A DNA stretch of 64,000 nucleotides from Schistosoma mansoni (lineage: Eukaryota > Platyhelminthes > Trematoda > Strigeidida > Schistosomatidae): NCBI RefSeq assembly GCF_000237925.1, contig NC_031496.1, positions 6,869,801 through 6,933,800 on the forward strand, given 5' to 3'. This document shows positions 38,797-51,149 of this stretch, one piece after another. The stretch's first letter is position 1, and each line of letters starts with the position of its first letter. The notes beneath the pieces were generated by a model. The model saw only the letters and a program-made list of their open reading frames with translations, was not told the origin of the DNA and did not search any database. Made by a program: the position numbers and the translations under genes.

Positions 38797-40364
38797 TTAC
38801 TGTTTGTCTATATGAGCCGTGCGTGAGTGAACAGGTAGCCTACCTATACGATGTTTACCGAGTTGGTAGTCCCTGTCCTTTTCACGTTTTTTTTTATGAT
38901 CAAGACAGTCCACGAGTGGAATTGTCAGCTCCAGCTTTCGTTTGTGCTTGATCCTGCTGTCGTGGGGCCTATCCGGATGCATATGGATGCCAGTTGGCAA
39001 CCGATGTCTATTGGCACGAAATGCTTCCAGAGTTGCAGCCGCCATGTGAGAGGAGGGGAAGGTTATCTTCAACAGCCGAGGCCTAGAGTCTCCGTCTCTG
39101 TTGGCTAGTCGCATTACCTGTTGGGTCAATATGTTCTTGAGTTTTAAGGAATGCTTAATGAATTTCCATTCCCGAATATCAGAGTTTGCTTGAGTTGGGT
39201 CCATATTTTCCGGCACACCTTGCACAATGATATTTCATCCACGGAAAAACGCCTCGCGAGATTACTTAGGGATGTTTCGGATGAGATTTCGTTCAGAATA
39301 CGGTATGTCGGGCAGTATTCTTACGTTCCCATCAGACTTCAGTAAGTGACTGGCTAGCAGGACGTCCTCTACGTCGGAAGCATTCTTAAGTGTAACACGA
39401 AGCAGCCTCGGGTGGTTTAGGTGGTTAGAGTCCTTCCCTCGAGTGAGCCGTGCGACGGTCAAAGGCTCTATTCTAGGGAGTTCAAGCCTCTTGTTTATTT
39501 CTCCCCAGAGCATCCTATCATTTTTGTCCTGCAAACTGAGAGGAAGGTCGGGGTTGTCAATAAGATTCATGATTATGGCAGAGTCGTCACGAACCGTAAT
39601 TGATTTCCCAGGTTTTCCAGGGCGTCTAGGTTTGGTATCTTGTTGTTTGGATGTCGAGGCGCGTTTTCGATTCCTGGGCTCAGTGATGACCGGGCGGACA
39701 GTCTTGGGGGTAGACTGTGCGGCAAAGCATCAATTGATTTCCGCACGGTACTTGGGATGTTCAGTTTCGGCGGGGACGCTTGGGCTTTATTACTCCTGTT
39801 AACGTGAGTCCAACCACCTACAGGATTTTTGGGAACCACTGTCTCATTCAAGGACTGTTCCCTGGGGGAGCCAAGTTTACTGAGGGAGTCGATGACAGTC
39901 GATGTTAAGATGGTGCTGAGTTCCAGCACATCATCACTCGTGCTGTTAACAGCACCGTCGATAACCGACCTGTCAATATCCTTTTTCTTGTTTGCCCTAT
40001 ACGTTCCAGCTTTGTTACCCGTCATGATGCTATCATTTACCAAATTCTTAGACAACTTATCTCTCAGACCTGTTAGTAAAGTAATGATGGTACCCAACAT
40101 AACTACCGTATCAGTGTTGCAGGTAACACATACCCACCTACGATCAGACTTGATGAGTCTGCTATAGGCTGCTGCTGTTAGATCTGTACATGCTTCGTGG
40201 AACCAACCTTTGCAGTTGTCACATTGCATGCCAGATGTAACGGCGAAACGGCAACCAGGTCTTTTGCATGAATTTTTCATGGCTAGTGATTTAGACTGTC
40301 TTAAAAATACAAGCAGTAAATTTAGGACCGTTAAAAAAAACACACAGTAAACAAAAACTGGCAA
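38797..40364 (-). pseudogene. CR1 LINE ORF1 with PHD-type zinc finger
   Basis: ORF1 of CR1 elements is an RNA-associated protein. Minus-strand frame 40364-39573 has a PHD-like finger near its N-terminus: CKRPGC, CDNCKGWFHEAC and WVCVTC give a C4HC3 spacing. A Ser/Thr- and Pro-rich linker follows. The frame changes near 39572, then 39570-39262 (LELPRIEPLTVARL) and 39225-38797 (RLANRDGDSRPRLLKITF) continue a basic C-terminal domain, with at least one further stop between them. Starting at MKNSCKRPGC (near 40280) would remove a hydrophobic leader that is probably untranslated. Confidence 0.75.
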
Positions 40365-40623
40365 AAATGTATAAAAACAATTAACGATAAGCTAAAGCTA
40401 GTCTTTACGTGAAAAGCGATAGTGAGCTGAGGCAAAACCACAGTTAACTATTAATTTGAGTGAAACACAAAAAAAGAAGTAATCTACCGAACGTATAGCT
40501 CAGAATAGATTCTTTAGATCGGAAATGGAACTTTTGTTGCGTAAGAACACAGCAAATGTTTGAGAAATGTAAATCACGTTAGGACTAAACTTCCCGTTCG
40601 AAAAGCGCGCTTGATGCGGTTAT

Positions 40624-42725
40624 TACATGTGCCCTACTGCAAAATGTGAAAGAAGCGACTAGGTACGACCCGGGATCTGAATCATCTTTACTAGATCTTA
40701 TATTGACTCACTATGAGGATGACGTCGCGAACGTCCATTACATGCCACCCCTAGGTAAAAGTGATCATCCAGTTTCAACGTTTGACTTACATACAACTAT
40801 CAATCACGAGCACACGTCAGCTTAATCCAGATCTAACATCTGTAAAGCAAACATACAAGATATCATACACTCAGTATCGTCAACAGATTGGACAACAGAC
40901 ACAGAGTCCTCATTTGAAACTGCTTGGAACGTATTTCGAAACTTTTACCTAAATGTTACCTCACCCACATCCCTCTCCATAAGGGGAGGAAAATGTGGGA
41001 TAGATTTAGGTCATTGAAGACGATGAGACTAAAGCTCAGTATCGAAATGTTCGGAACACCTGTGCCTCGACCCTCCGTAATCTAGAAAGTTGTACGAAGT
41101 GAACATTGTTAAGGAATCCATAGAATGTCATAAACACATGTATTCCTATATAAACCAAAGGACAAAAAGAAAAAGAAATGATCCTTCACTATGGGGAGAC
41201 AGTAATGCCTCATCATCAGTGGAGGACGACTTTGGTAAAGCTCAAGTATTCTTGACATAGGCAAATCCACTAGACCTGATGAACTGCATCCTAGGTTACT
41301 AAAGGAATTAGCTAAATTTGTTGCGAACCCTCTAAGTATATGCTTTCATTTAACACCATAGTAAATCCTGTCTTCAAAACAGGTACGAAACATAAACCTG
41401 AGAATTACCGACCCATTAGCCTAACTAGCCTGGTTGTGAAAATCTTAGAAAAGATTTTACGGAAGGAGCTGTGTTAAGCACCTCGATGAAAACCGGATAC
41501 GTTAGGAGAAGCAGCATGGTTTTACAATAAGTTATTCTAGTTTCACTAGATTATTAGTCGCTCGTGAAAGCTAGTGCGCTCCTAAGGACCAAAATTTACC
41601 TGTAGACGTAGCCTACATCGATATCAGCAAAGCTTTCGACAAAGTGCCACACAACCAGCTGCTATATAAGCTAAGAAATGTCGGGATTGGAGACAATCTA
41701 TTGATGCGGATAAAAGACTTTCTAGTTGGGCGCCAGCAAAGAGTATGGGTGGACCTCAAGTTGTCTGTCTTTGAAACTGTGCTTAGTGGATTCCCCCAGA
41801 GTACAGTTTGGGGCCAGTGTTATTCCTCTTGTACGTAAATGACTTCACTCGTCTACTATTGTCATCTGTCTTGCTACATGCTGATGATGTCAAGATATGG
41901 AGAGCGATAGAAAGTAAGGGTGATTGCTTCGAACTTGAAAATGACCTGGAGAAATTATCTGAATGGTTTCAAACCTGACAGTTGTCGATAAATACTTCCG
42001 AGTGTATTGTGATGCATATTTGTCATCAAGGTACAGATACATACACGATGAATAACACTGAGCTATCTGTTGTCCAGGCACACGATGACTTAGGAGTCAT
42101 CGTTAGTCAAGACTTAAAGACTACTGCACACTGACGTGCAATAGCCGAAAAAGGCTTTAGAACTTTATGGTCAATACGTAGGGCTTTTAGTCATATCGAC
42201 GCTAAAACTCTTTAGACTTTGTATAGTGTTTGTGCGTCCTGAAATTGAGTACTACATAATAGTGGCTAGCCATTGCTTAAAAAAGACAATGATCCATTGG
42301 AAAGGGTTGAGAGAACAGCAACTAAGCTGATTCGCCGAATAGCGAAGCTGCCGTATGATGCTAAACTGACCAAGCTAAACCTATTTCCGCTGTCATTTCG
42401 GAGAACCAGCGGCGACATGATTACAGTTTTCAAATTGCTTAGTGATAAATTTGCACCTGATATGCCCTTATTTTTCTTGTCTTCCGAAACAGAAAATTTA
42501 CGAGGACACTCCAAAAATGTCTAAAAGCCCAGAACGAACTACTTGTCAGCTGACTATCGACTTTCCCATCGAATCATCAACGAATGGAATTGATTACCTC
42601 AGTACTTGGTTGAGACTCCATCTGTCGACTCTTTCAAAAAAAGTTGTATCAACTGAGATAACATCACTGCCGGGACTAACACAGACCATCAAGCCTCCTG
42701 TTCTTTCCAAACTGAAACTTGTAAG
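40624..42725 (+). mobile_element. CR1/jockey-type LINE fragment, copy B
   Basis: Same fragment as 8877-11035, in the same orientation. Endonuclease C-terminus (EATRYDPGSESSLLDL) is at 40650; RT pieces include the frames 41644-41838 and 42273-42524, identical to those of copy A including their stops. It lacks about 75 bp present in copy A near 9230-9300. From 40988 to ~42643 it pairs with copy A at a constant offset of 31685 with about three substitutions. Before that the two differ at roughly 27 of 350 positions. It is not functional. Confidence 0.82.
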
Positions 42726-44869
42726 CCTCTTTTCAATGGTACTTGATACTATTGAATATCGGCATTCATAGAGAGGTTATTTAGACTAGCGCTCGTAACA
42801 TTAGCAACACGGTAAGATAGGGGCGGCTTTTGGTTTAGGGTTATTTATTGGTTAATTGGTTTGATCAATACCTTTAATTGGGCGGTTGAAGTCTATTAAA
42901 AGCTAAATGGGCTGAAAATATATACTCATCTGATAAGGGGATTTACTCCAACGGCAATTCGGCCAACTGGTCGACTTGCTCAATGCACAGTTTACCTCGG
43001 GTGACCTACCGTTAATTCGCCACTCCATTTTAATTGTTCATGCACACAATATGTGTCTATTAATAGACACGAGTAAATACGAGTAAATTTACTTGTATTG
43101 AGTGATTTTTAATTGAAAAAGCTTGCATAAGGCTAATAGGTGGATGTGCTCATAGCAATCACGAAGCCCGTTTGTAAAAAACCGTTCTTACTGTTTCTAA
43201 TCTTTTTTTGTTGAAATATTGAAACTGTGAACTGTTAATTGTCAGTCTGGAGTATTTTTCAACCTTGGACTTTGTCATAATACTTGGATATCTCGATTGT
43301 TTCTACTCAGTCAATATTTTGTTCCGATATATATGACGACTTTTCAGGCTGCTAGGGAGAATTAGAAAACTGATTGGTTCTTGGGCTCTGTATGCTCGTT
43401 ACGGTCGTCGTGCTGTTCAGCGCTGAAATCACTTATAACTGTTAGCAAATGTTCTCGAGATATCTTCCTCACTAACAGTTCCCTCAAATTATTTGGATTT
43501 ATAAAATCAAATTAAAGATCAAGATTTCCTTTGTATACAGTTTTCCACATAACTCTTTGTATGACATGATTATATATATATATATATATGTAATGACCGA
43601 GTCAAACGGTTTTTATGGGATGACTTGCACTCGGAACTGTAAGTGATGTAGCCTTGTAATTTTGTGGAGAGATGCTGAGAAAGACTTGTGTTGTCAGAGT
43701 GCTACAGCTCTAGCGCAGTAGCAAACTTGAATCTTTCGAAGTTAATATTCCCTGTGTAAACTAAAGGTTAGAGTAGGAGTCGCCTATCCGGTCATCACTG
43801 TGTCCCATTCTAAATACGGTGGTTTCCATATGTGTTTTTGTCATGTCTTCAATCGAAGTTTACGGTTACAGGGGTACAACGTGTAATGTTCTTTTAGCAA
43901 GACTATATTTTAGGAGAAACTACTCTGCAAAATCGAAAATGGCTGGGGAAGTTTCAAGGAACAGTAAATTCCTCGTATCCTGTGGAAGAAATGGCTTATT
44001 TAAACCACCCGTTCTAAATTTCTGGAAGACTGTTGGTGCACTTTGTAGGGTTACTTTAATGTAAAATGTATGTGGATCAAATTACCTCTTCCTGTTGTCC
44101 AGTAAAAAAATTAACTGTAAACTTGTGAAATATGTGCTAATTGCCTCCAGTCCAACAAAATTGAAGTTTGGTGGAAATTTACAGTGTCAAGGCTCTTAAA
44201 CATCTTTTTTCGGTGAGCTATTCCGAAATGTCAAAGCGATATAATTCTTATTTGCAGAGAACTTAGTTTTGTCAGTGGTAAGGAAGTGTTTTTGGTACTA
44301 GGTGTCTCTAGCGTTCGAGGTGCTCACTTCTGTCAGAGTGGAGATTATGTAAAGTATAGTAGATCAACTTGGTTGCAGGAGGGTTATTTATTCCATTTAT
44401 ACACTATTTTTCATCCCCGAGTATCTGTTTGAACACGGTAGTACGTAAGTGATTCGTCTTCAAATGATGATCACTATTTTTGAGATATCTGTTAATAGAG
44501 TACATAAGGGTGATTTAAGTCTGATAACTAGAGAAAGCTACTTGAATTATTATTCGATACTATTTTAATTGTAAGTTTGTGGTGAAATTAGATTTTTCGG
44601 CTGTAGTCAACATTAATAATTAAGTGACATTTCAAGAGCAACGTAGTCGGAAAATAAACTAGTTCGCATTTCATACCGCTTATTAAAGTCTAACATTCCT
44701 CTACATTAATATGTAGTCCAACTAATAGTAGAAGCCTTTAATGCATTATATAAACAGAACTTTACATAAACATTGAGATACAATGAATTTTGAAGTTCCT
44801 TAAGGATGATGGTCCTTTTTCAGCAGTTAGACTTATTAGTATATTAACTTGAATCTGGGAACTGTGAGT
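42726..44869. other. No identified gene
   Basis: A plus-strand open frame at 43819-44064 contains KPPVLNFWKTVG but matches nothing I recognise and has no clear splice partner. An AT run lies near 43571. Otherwise AT-rich sequence with nothing seen. Confidence 0.3.
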
Positions 44870-46420
44870 TATTCTGTTTGGCTGGTCTCGATCTTTGATC
44901 GTTCCAGTTTATAAGGAAAGACAAAAATCATTTTGTGACAATCACAAGGAAACCAGCTTGACCAATATAATATCAAAAATGATAATCCTTATAATCATCT
45001 GACGCTTAACTAGAGCTGAAAAAGAGCAAACTCGAAAAAACTAACCTAGTTGCTGACGTAAGTATGTGTACCAAGTATTTACTGTTTGTCAAGTTTTAAA
45101 CATGAGCATGCTTATAGACTCCCGACTACAGTGGTGTTTCTTGACTTTAGGATATGATTTGACTCTAAGAGTTGAAGTTTTGCGATGTCATTAAAAAGCG
45201 TACCAAGAAAGTTCATAAACCTTGTGAAGACTCTCTACTCGAATTCTGGTCAAGTTAAAGCACATGGCAAACTCATTAGGATTGTCAACCTTGAGTAGTG
45301 TTCGTTGGGATTGTCCACTATCTCCTTCACAGATATCGTCTTAGAGATAACGCTCTTATGTTGTGACTTCTCGGGGACTGATATCTTAGCAGGAAAATCA
45401 CTTGTTGACTTGAAATACACAATTGATGTTATGAATAGGTTGACAAGATGGTCTTCTTACCACCCTAAGCAACAATCCAAGCATGTTTGAGATGTGATTT
45501 TGTCTCTGTAAGTACAAAATAGACTGGTCTACACTAGTACCCGAACTAGTGATTGGAAGCAGTGTTCGAGCGCATTGATAACCTCACTTATTTGAGAAAT
45601 GTCATCAGCCCTGGTTGGTGGGTTTTTGATGAAATCTGGACACGGACTCAGTAAGCTGGGTTCGCGTTTCCTGAGTTGTGGCATAGGCGAGATGTCTGTT
45701 GGCAAACCAAAGGACAGGTTTGCTGCTCAACAGTTCACTCTTCTACTTCGTAGGTGTAAACCATGGCCATTAAGAATAGGGAGCTACTAGTATTCAATCA
45801 CACATGTCTTCGAATCTTTGTTGGTATATTTTGGGACCATCACGTGAGCTCAAGTTAGACATAAATTAATAGTTAAAAATATCAAATCGGTTGATAAGGT
45901 GATGAACCATCAATGATTGAGGTGGTTAAAACATGTTACATGTACCCAACTACTGCCTACCTAGGTGCTAATGTTTGGTCAAAGAGTAAGCTGAAGGCTA
46001 GCAATGGTTAAATCGATTCTTGGTGTTAGTCCGTAAAACCATTGACTGCATCATGTTACCAATTGTAGATTATCTATTTGGGGTTTACGCTACCGTCGTA
46101 ACCAACAATTAAAAACTTCGGATAATATGGCTCACAATCGTCTACAGCAGCAAAGGTACATTCGATGTTTATCTTCCCTGAATCCCAAATTCCTACATCT
46201 TTTAGTCGTTTCTCTACATCCGTTCTTTTCTATTGATATTACTATCATTGATCTACTACGATGGTATTTTCTCGATAATTTTATCGCGTGCTCAATTGGT
46301 GCGGCGATTTGAACCGACGCACATTTCAGGTTCTACGTTGCTTATGACTGACCAACTAAATGTCTTCAAGAAACTACATACTGAAGGAACAAACAAGCAA
46401 AATTTAAGAACATTGTGCTT
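44870..46420 (+). mobile_element. Decayed RTE-clade LINE, SR2-like
   Basis: Successive plus-strand peptides, in several frames, follow the reverse transcriptase of SR2-type RTE elements. They are SLIVPVYKERQKSFCDNHKE (about 44890), VPRKFINLVKTLYSNSGQVK (about 45205), LLCCDFSGTDILAG (about 45355), TYLRNVISPG (about 45590), ELLVFNHTCLR (about 45780) and, at the C-terminus, MAHNRLQQQRYIRCLSSLNP (46127). A further ~200 bp probably represents the 3' untranslated region. Stops and frame changes are many. It is a different RTE lineage from the element at 4.1-7.3 kb and clearly older. Confidence 0.72.
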
Positions 46421-47346
46421 GACTGTTTGTTCATCACTAAGTGCAATGCATTAGTCCAGTCTGAATTTTTGTCGAGGAAATCAATGATGTTACACATCTG
46501 GTCTGTATTCTGTTGTATTAAACATTTCGTTCACTTGTGTGATTTATTTTTCAGATTTAGTTCCTTAAACTGGTGCTGTGAAAATTTATTTGGATCAATT
46601 TCGAGCGTCCACGTATGCGATTACTTTGATTTACGATCGGATTACTGGGAAACGGCATTTTTACTAGTCATCAAGTCCTTTTTTAATGCCCAGAATATGC
46701 ACACTAAACTATTTCATTCTCTGCTCAGGAGTTGTCATAACGTGAGAATCATCTTTTGATATAAAAAGCAGTATTGCGCTGATATTCCTTGTTAGGTCGA
46801 ACCAGTTGGATGAGAAACTTTTTCCTTACTCAAAGAGGTTTAATGGTTCAGCTTGCGTAACGAAGGTTAGCCACCGAACTTTTGAAGCCTGTTCATGTTT
46901 TAACTTTTTATTTTCCGAAATCCCAAGTTGATTTATAAATATCTCTTGAGTGTCATGGTAATCTAATGGTCATTAGAAGTGAAATAAATTTAGAAATCGC
47001 AGAAATCTTTGTTCGTTTTTAGTAAAACTATCAAGTCAACGGTGTTAAAATTAGACTTCAATCCTAGACAAATCTGATGATTAGGTTGTGGAGGTGAGTC
47101 ATTATATAATGTTGACTGAAGTATGATAAAGTGGAGTCTAAAAGTAACCAGACTAAGATACTATATAATGTCGTGAAGTCAGTGATTGCTAGCTCGTCTT
47201 AAACACAGGTAAAATCCTCGAGAACGTCGATTAAAATTCTTCAACCACAATAACAAGAAACAGATACACTCCTAATGTTCATGGGATATTTTACTAATGT
47301 CCAGTTATTTCTGCTTTTCGACTCATTGATTATTTGAATGTTTTAG
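46421..47346 (+). other. Possible upstream exons of the gene ending at 47983
   Basis: After TTATTTTTCAG (about 46545-46555) a plus-strand frame stays open to about 46735 (YFDLRSDYWETAFLLVIKSF), ending at AAC/GTGAGA, which looks like an exon. A second candidate (SNQLDEKLFPYSKRFNGSAC) follows TTGTTAG at about 46795. Their phases do not join cleanly, so I leave them unassigned. Confidence 0.3.
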
Positions 47347-47983
47347 TATCTTTGCACCTTTTAGTAGAATTCCAGTTCGCCACATTTTTTTAGATTTGAA
47401 ACGTAATAAAAATCTAGTTGCTTATGCTTCTGGCATTAGGTTCAGTTCATATAAATTTTTCAATGTAATCGTGGATACATGAAAGGAATTCTACAATTGT
47501 CTATAACATAAGTTTTGAGACTCAGTGGGTTCGGCACTTAACTTTGAATAGGTTGATCAAACTTTTACTCAACCATTTTTCCTCCATTTTCCCAATCAGT
47601 CATAAACATCGTAAGACCTGATGCAAATATATATCGATCAGTATCATTTGATCACATCAACACAGTGTGAGTAAATTGTCAAACTGTATGGCAAAATGTT
47701 CTAAGTAGTGGTATGATCAGTAGTTTAATTTGTACAATTTAACATACGTATTTCTTGTTAATCGACTGTTTTAATTATTTTTTGTTTTCAACAGGATGGG
47801 AAAGTAACATGTACAGAAAGTACACATCAAAGTTTGTCAGATTCATTTCGTCGCTTTATGATTTTTAAATGTTCACTAATTCTATTGGCACTGTGCAGTC
47901 TTGCTATAATTCGTCACAGACATAAGCGTCTAGACAAAAAACTAATGCAGAAAGTCAACTTCCAGATTGCAGCTGGTGTCTAG
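47347..47983 (+). CDS. Unidentified membrane protein, last two exons
   Basis: Exons 47347-47464 and 47795-47983 have a consistent phase, a GTAATC donor and a TTTTCAACAG acceptor. Together they encode about 102 residues ending at TAG (47981-47983). The first exon reads FAPFSRIPVRHIFLDLKRNK and onward. The second has one hydrophobic segment (KCSLILLALCSLAII) followed at once by a basic cytosolic-looking tail, RHRHKRLDKK, and ends QIAAGV. This suggests a single-pass or tail-anchored membrane protein. I do not recognise the family. The 5' part is unresolved; possible upstream exons lie near 46550 and 46800. An exon-like frame with matching splice sites and phase supports a real host gene. Confidence 0.5.
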
Positions 47984-48888
47984 TATACTCTCATGAGTTG
48001 TATCTGAATTTACTTCTCACTGTGATAATCCCTTTCTTTGTTGATTTTATGATTTAAATCAATATTGTAACAATGTACATTTGAGAATATTATTTTTTCT
48101 TAAACATCTAGTGAGACATACATCCTGATGTGCTTATTTAGGTGTCTTTACATTCGGTCATCACACAGTGTACACTTAATTCAAGGATAACTTTCATATT
48201 TATATGGTGACCTAGTAATAATCTTCTGATTGGTTAGTGACACTATAGTGTTTCAAAAACCTCATATTTAGAACACATGTAGTGGTGCAATAATAATATT
48301 CTAATAGATATGACGGTATCTCATCTATCAGCTAAACCATTCATGTATACAGCGTATACACGTCCTACTTTATATAACGTCAAACCACTTGGCATTAAAC
48401 TATATGAGGGACAGAGTTTATATCTTTTGAATATCTAGGATAAATTTCGTTAACGTTGCATTAGGTAAACAGCCCAGTGAAAATATTTCTCATGGCAGTA
48501 CTTAAGATAGTTGTTTGAAGATATCTCAACGATATGAGGTCACATGCCTGATTAAATTATAAAAAGAGTACATTGGATATTCATAAATAAGATTCTATTT
48601 TGTCTCGTGTGTCGAGCTGTATCCACTAGGACTGTTTCGTGTAAAATGGGGTTTCTAGTGTTCACACTTTTGCATTCGACTAGTTGTAGTCACCTTGTAG
48701 TATTACGTGCCAGTTTAACAATCGCCGAATTAAATCTATATTTTGCAGGAACTAGTTGAGTAGCTTAGCTAACATGTAATGTGGCAGCAGTTCCTCGTGT
48801 CAGATTTAGCTTTTCTGTAATTTTCCTGAAAATGCGTACATCTTAAAAACAACAAAGAGCAGTAAGCAGAGGTTGTCTCAATCATATG

Positions 48889-49104
48889 TCAGTCAACTGA
48901 CTTTTTGAAGAAATGTATCTATAAGGAAAACAAAACTACAATATTCTTTACCACTTGCGATAACAGACACACGTTGAGATAGATGACTTCGTCAGAATCT
49001 TTACTGAGAAAACTATCTAATAGCTTTCGTACATGGACAGGGGTATTATGCTTTGAGACGGAATAATTTTCTAAGTGTATGGAATTTATTTTAATAGCCA
49101 CCAT
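48889..49104 (-). CDS. Possible 60-aa protein with a 33 bp intron
   Basis: Minus strand, exon 49104-48952 (51 codons from ATG, with a stop in frame two codons upstream) and exon 48918-48889 ending in TGA. The intervening 48951-48919 is 33 bp, starts GTAAAG, ends TTATAG and has a T-rich run, matching the micro-introns of NLK and MRPL30. The protein would begin MVAIKINSIHLENYSVSKHN and end HFFKKSVD. It is acidic in the middle (SKDSDEV) and shows no signal peptide or membrane segment. No family recognised. It could also be a chance open frame or the 5' part of a longer gene. Confidence 0.35.
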
Positions 49105-49886
49105 AATTTACCTGTAACCTCCCTCCAGTTAGAAGCGTCAGTTTAGCTGGCCAATGGTATGTCTATTATAGAACCCATAAACTAATAACCTTGCTTTATC
49201 ACTATCAGTTTTAGCATTTTTTTCCGTCACGTCTATTTCAAATAGTAAGGCTGGTATCATTTTCAGATAAATGTTTGTTGGCGTACGGTTTCCAAAGGAA
49301 GTAGATCTGAGACAACCAAGAGCTGGTAATGTGACTTACTGTCATTTCATAATTAAGATATTTATCGAAACCCAACAAACTTTTATACAAAATGAAGGGT
49401 CGACAGCTCAAGCGACATCCGCTCCGTAGGAAACTTATCAACCGTTAATGGTATAGTTTACATTAATTTTCAGTCTGGAAAGCTAGTTCGGAATAATGCC
49501 ATACCTCGGAGAAAGCTTTTGTGTGTATCGACTAAAACAAACTGTTCAACAGTATGAAAAGCTTTGTAAGGCTAACGGAAGGTTAGATACAAACGTAAAT
49601 TTTCCGCATCACAAATACCTAAGATTGTCAAAACCACTTCTAAAAAGGGGATAATAAATTAGCAACTTTTCTGTGCATGGATAGTGCGTGTTTGTAGAAA
49701 AGTAACTGTAGCAGAACTAGGACTTGTCCTCACCACTCATCTTTACCTCCACAGAAACACCTATGCAGCAAGAATTACCCCCTGTTAATTGAAAAAAGTG
49801 GAATATCAGATCTCTCATCTACCAATAGCAACTGACTTGTTACATCTTTACAGCTTAACGGATACTGGTGCACGAAATTAAGTTGT
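49105..49886. other. No firm feature
   Basis: A minus-strand frame near 49441-49338 (FILYKSLLGFDKYLNYEMT before a GTAAGT donor) looks exon-like, but I could not join it in phase to the following ATG at 49104. Nothing else recognised. Confidence 0.25.
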
Positions 49887-50753
49887 CTAATGGTCTTTCG
49901 AACGGTGATGGTTCTTTTTTATCACAATAAAGGTATCATCTACGTATCTAAGCCAAATTCGTGGTTTAATGTCGTTGGCGAAAATATTCGATTCTATGTG
50001 TGCCATCAACAAGTTGGGTACAATCGGGGACACGGGGGATCCCATTGGTACACCGTTAGTTAGTTTGTATAACGTCCCATTAAAAGTAAATAGTGTCGAA
50101 TTTAAGGATTCTATGATTAGACTAATGCTTAAAGTACATCTGTTAAGAGGAGTATTGTCGTTCTCTAGTAAACCACTAATGAATTCTAAGCATTTCTCAA
50201 TAGGAATACTAGTGTATAATGAAACAAAATCAAAGCTTACCATGACTTCATTCTTTCTGATAACTAATTCCGACATTTTTGATTTAAAGTCATAGGAATC
50301 TTTAATCATGTTATGTAAGTTAAGTTGTAGTGGCATTAATATGCTGCTTAGATATTTCGATAATGCACATCTTGGTGTGTTCGTGAAGTTTACTATAGGT
50401 CTTAGAGGAATGTCTGGTTTATGGATTTTGGGTAAACCATAAAAACGTGTAGTATTGCATGATTTGGAATATAGATCAAACCATAGCAAGACACCAGTGA
50501 CTGGTTTTAGGTCTTTTAAAAGTAGATTTGTCTCTGATTTGACTTTATTTTTAATCGTTTGAGTTTTTCAATCGATCTTTTCATTTGGTCCTGTAGAGAG
50601 ATGTTCAAGAGCTTTATCAATATAATCTGTTTTATTCATGACCACTGTTGTATTGCCTTTGTCAGCTTTTGTGATTATAATAGTTTTGTCTTGTTGAAGC
50701 GAACGTAGAGCCTTCAGTTCTTCTTTTGAAATATTTTGACTAAACAAAAACAC
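49887..50753 (-). pseudogene. Penelope-like reverse transcriptase, partial
   Basis: Motifs in order: TIIITKADKGNTTVVMNKTD (about 50690-50630), then the class hallmark RFYGLPKIHKPDIPLRPIV (about 50450), VSFDFVSLYTSIPI, GVPMGSPVSPIV and RYVDDTFIVI with the catalytic YVDD intact. One in-frame TGA lies at about 50568-50570; the rest of roughly 289 codons is open. The N-terminus and the region after YVDD are missing. The endonuclease that should follow lies on the other strand to the right. Few changes suggest a fairly recent copy. Confidence 0.85.
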
Positions 50754-50795
50754 CTTACGCCTAACAAAATGGGGAGTAGAATGTTTAAGGATTTG

Positions 50796-51149
50796 AAAGT
50801 CTTATAGTTCAACTGCTCCTGTGGAGCAAGTTATATAGGCAGATGTTCTAGGAATTTGTATACTCGGGCTCGTGAACACCTTCCAGTGTGGTTAAGCAAA
50901 GGTGTAGTCAGAACGGTTAACAGCTCTGTTTTAGCCCATTTAGTTCAGACGGGACATAGAGCAGACATTGAGCAATCTTTCACAGTAATATATCGTGTAA
51001 ATAGCAGTCTACCTAATTCTGTCAGACAGAGAATCCTGCAGACGGCTGAGGCAATTGCTATTCGGATCAAAAAGCCAGAGCTCTGCATCCAAAAGAAATA
51101 TGTACAGCCACTCCTTTTACCCTGGCCAACTTCAGGGTCAACTTGTTAA
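50796..51149 (+). pseudogene. GIY-YIG endonuclease end of a Penelope-like element
   Basis: The frame contains CGASYIGRCSRNLYTRAREH, the YIG half of a GIY-YIG nuclease with its downstream Arg and His, then VLAHLVQTGH and an RQRILQTAEAIAIRIKKPEL tail ending at TAA after 51146. It is open for about 115 codons. Penelope-like elements carry this nuclease at their C-terminus. The part before the YIG motif, including GIY itself, is absent because of the rearranged junction. Confidence 0.78.

Larger units (their letters stand above)
35855..40600 (-). mobile_element. CR1-type LINE, nearly complete, inserted in another LINE
   Basis: A minus-strand element with ORF1 (about 40364-38797), ORF2 endonuclease (38739-37807), linker and reverse transcriptase (37800-35976) and a ~120 bp 3' untranslated region ending near 35855. 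It interrupts a plus-strand LINE whose halves lie at 35395-35854 and 40624-42725. Only a few frame breaks are visible, so it is younger than the plus-strand copy at 2.8-8.9 kb. Exact ends and target duplication were not resolved. Confidence 0.85.

Noticed and set aside
43819-44064. First exon of a mitochondrial protein, from the stretch KPPVLNFWKTVG
   Set aside because: The similarity to known small subunits was too weak and no partner exon could be joined in phase.
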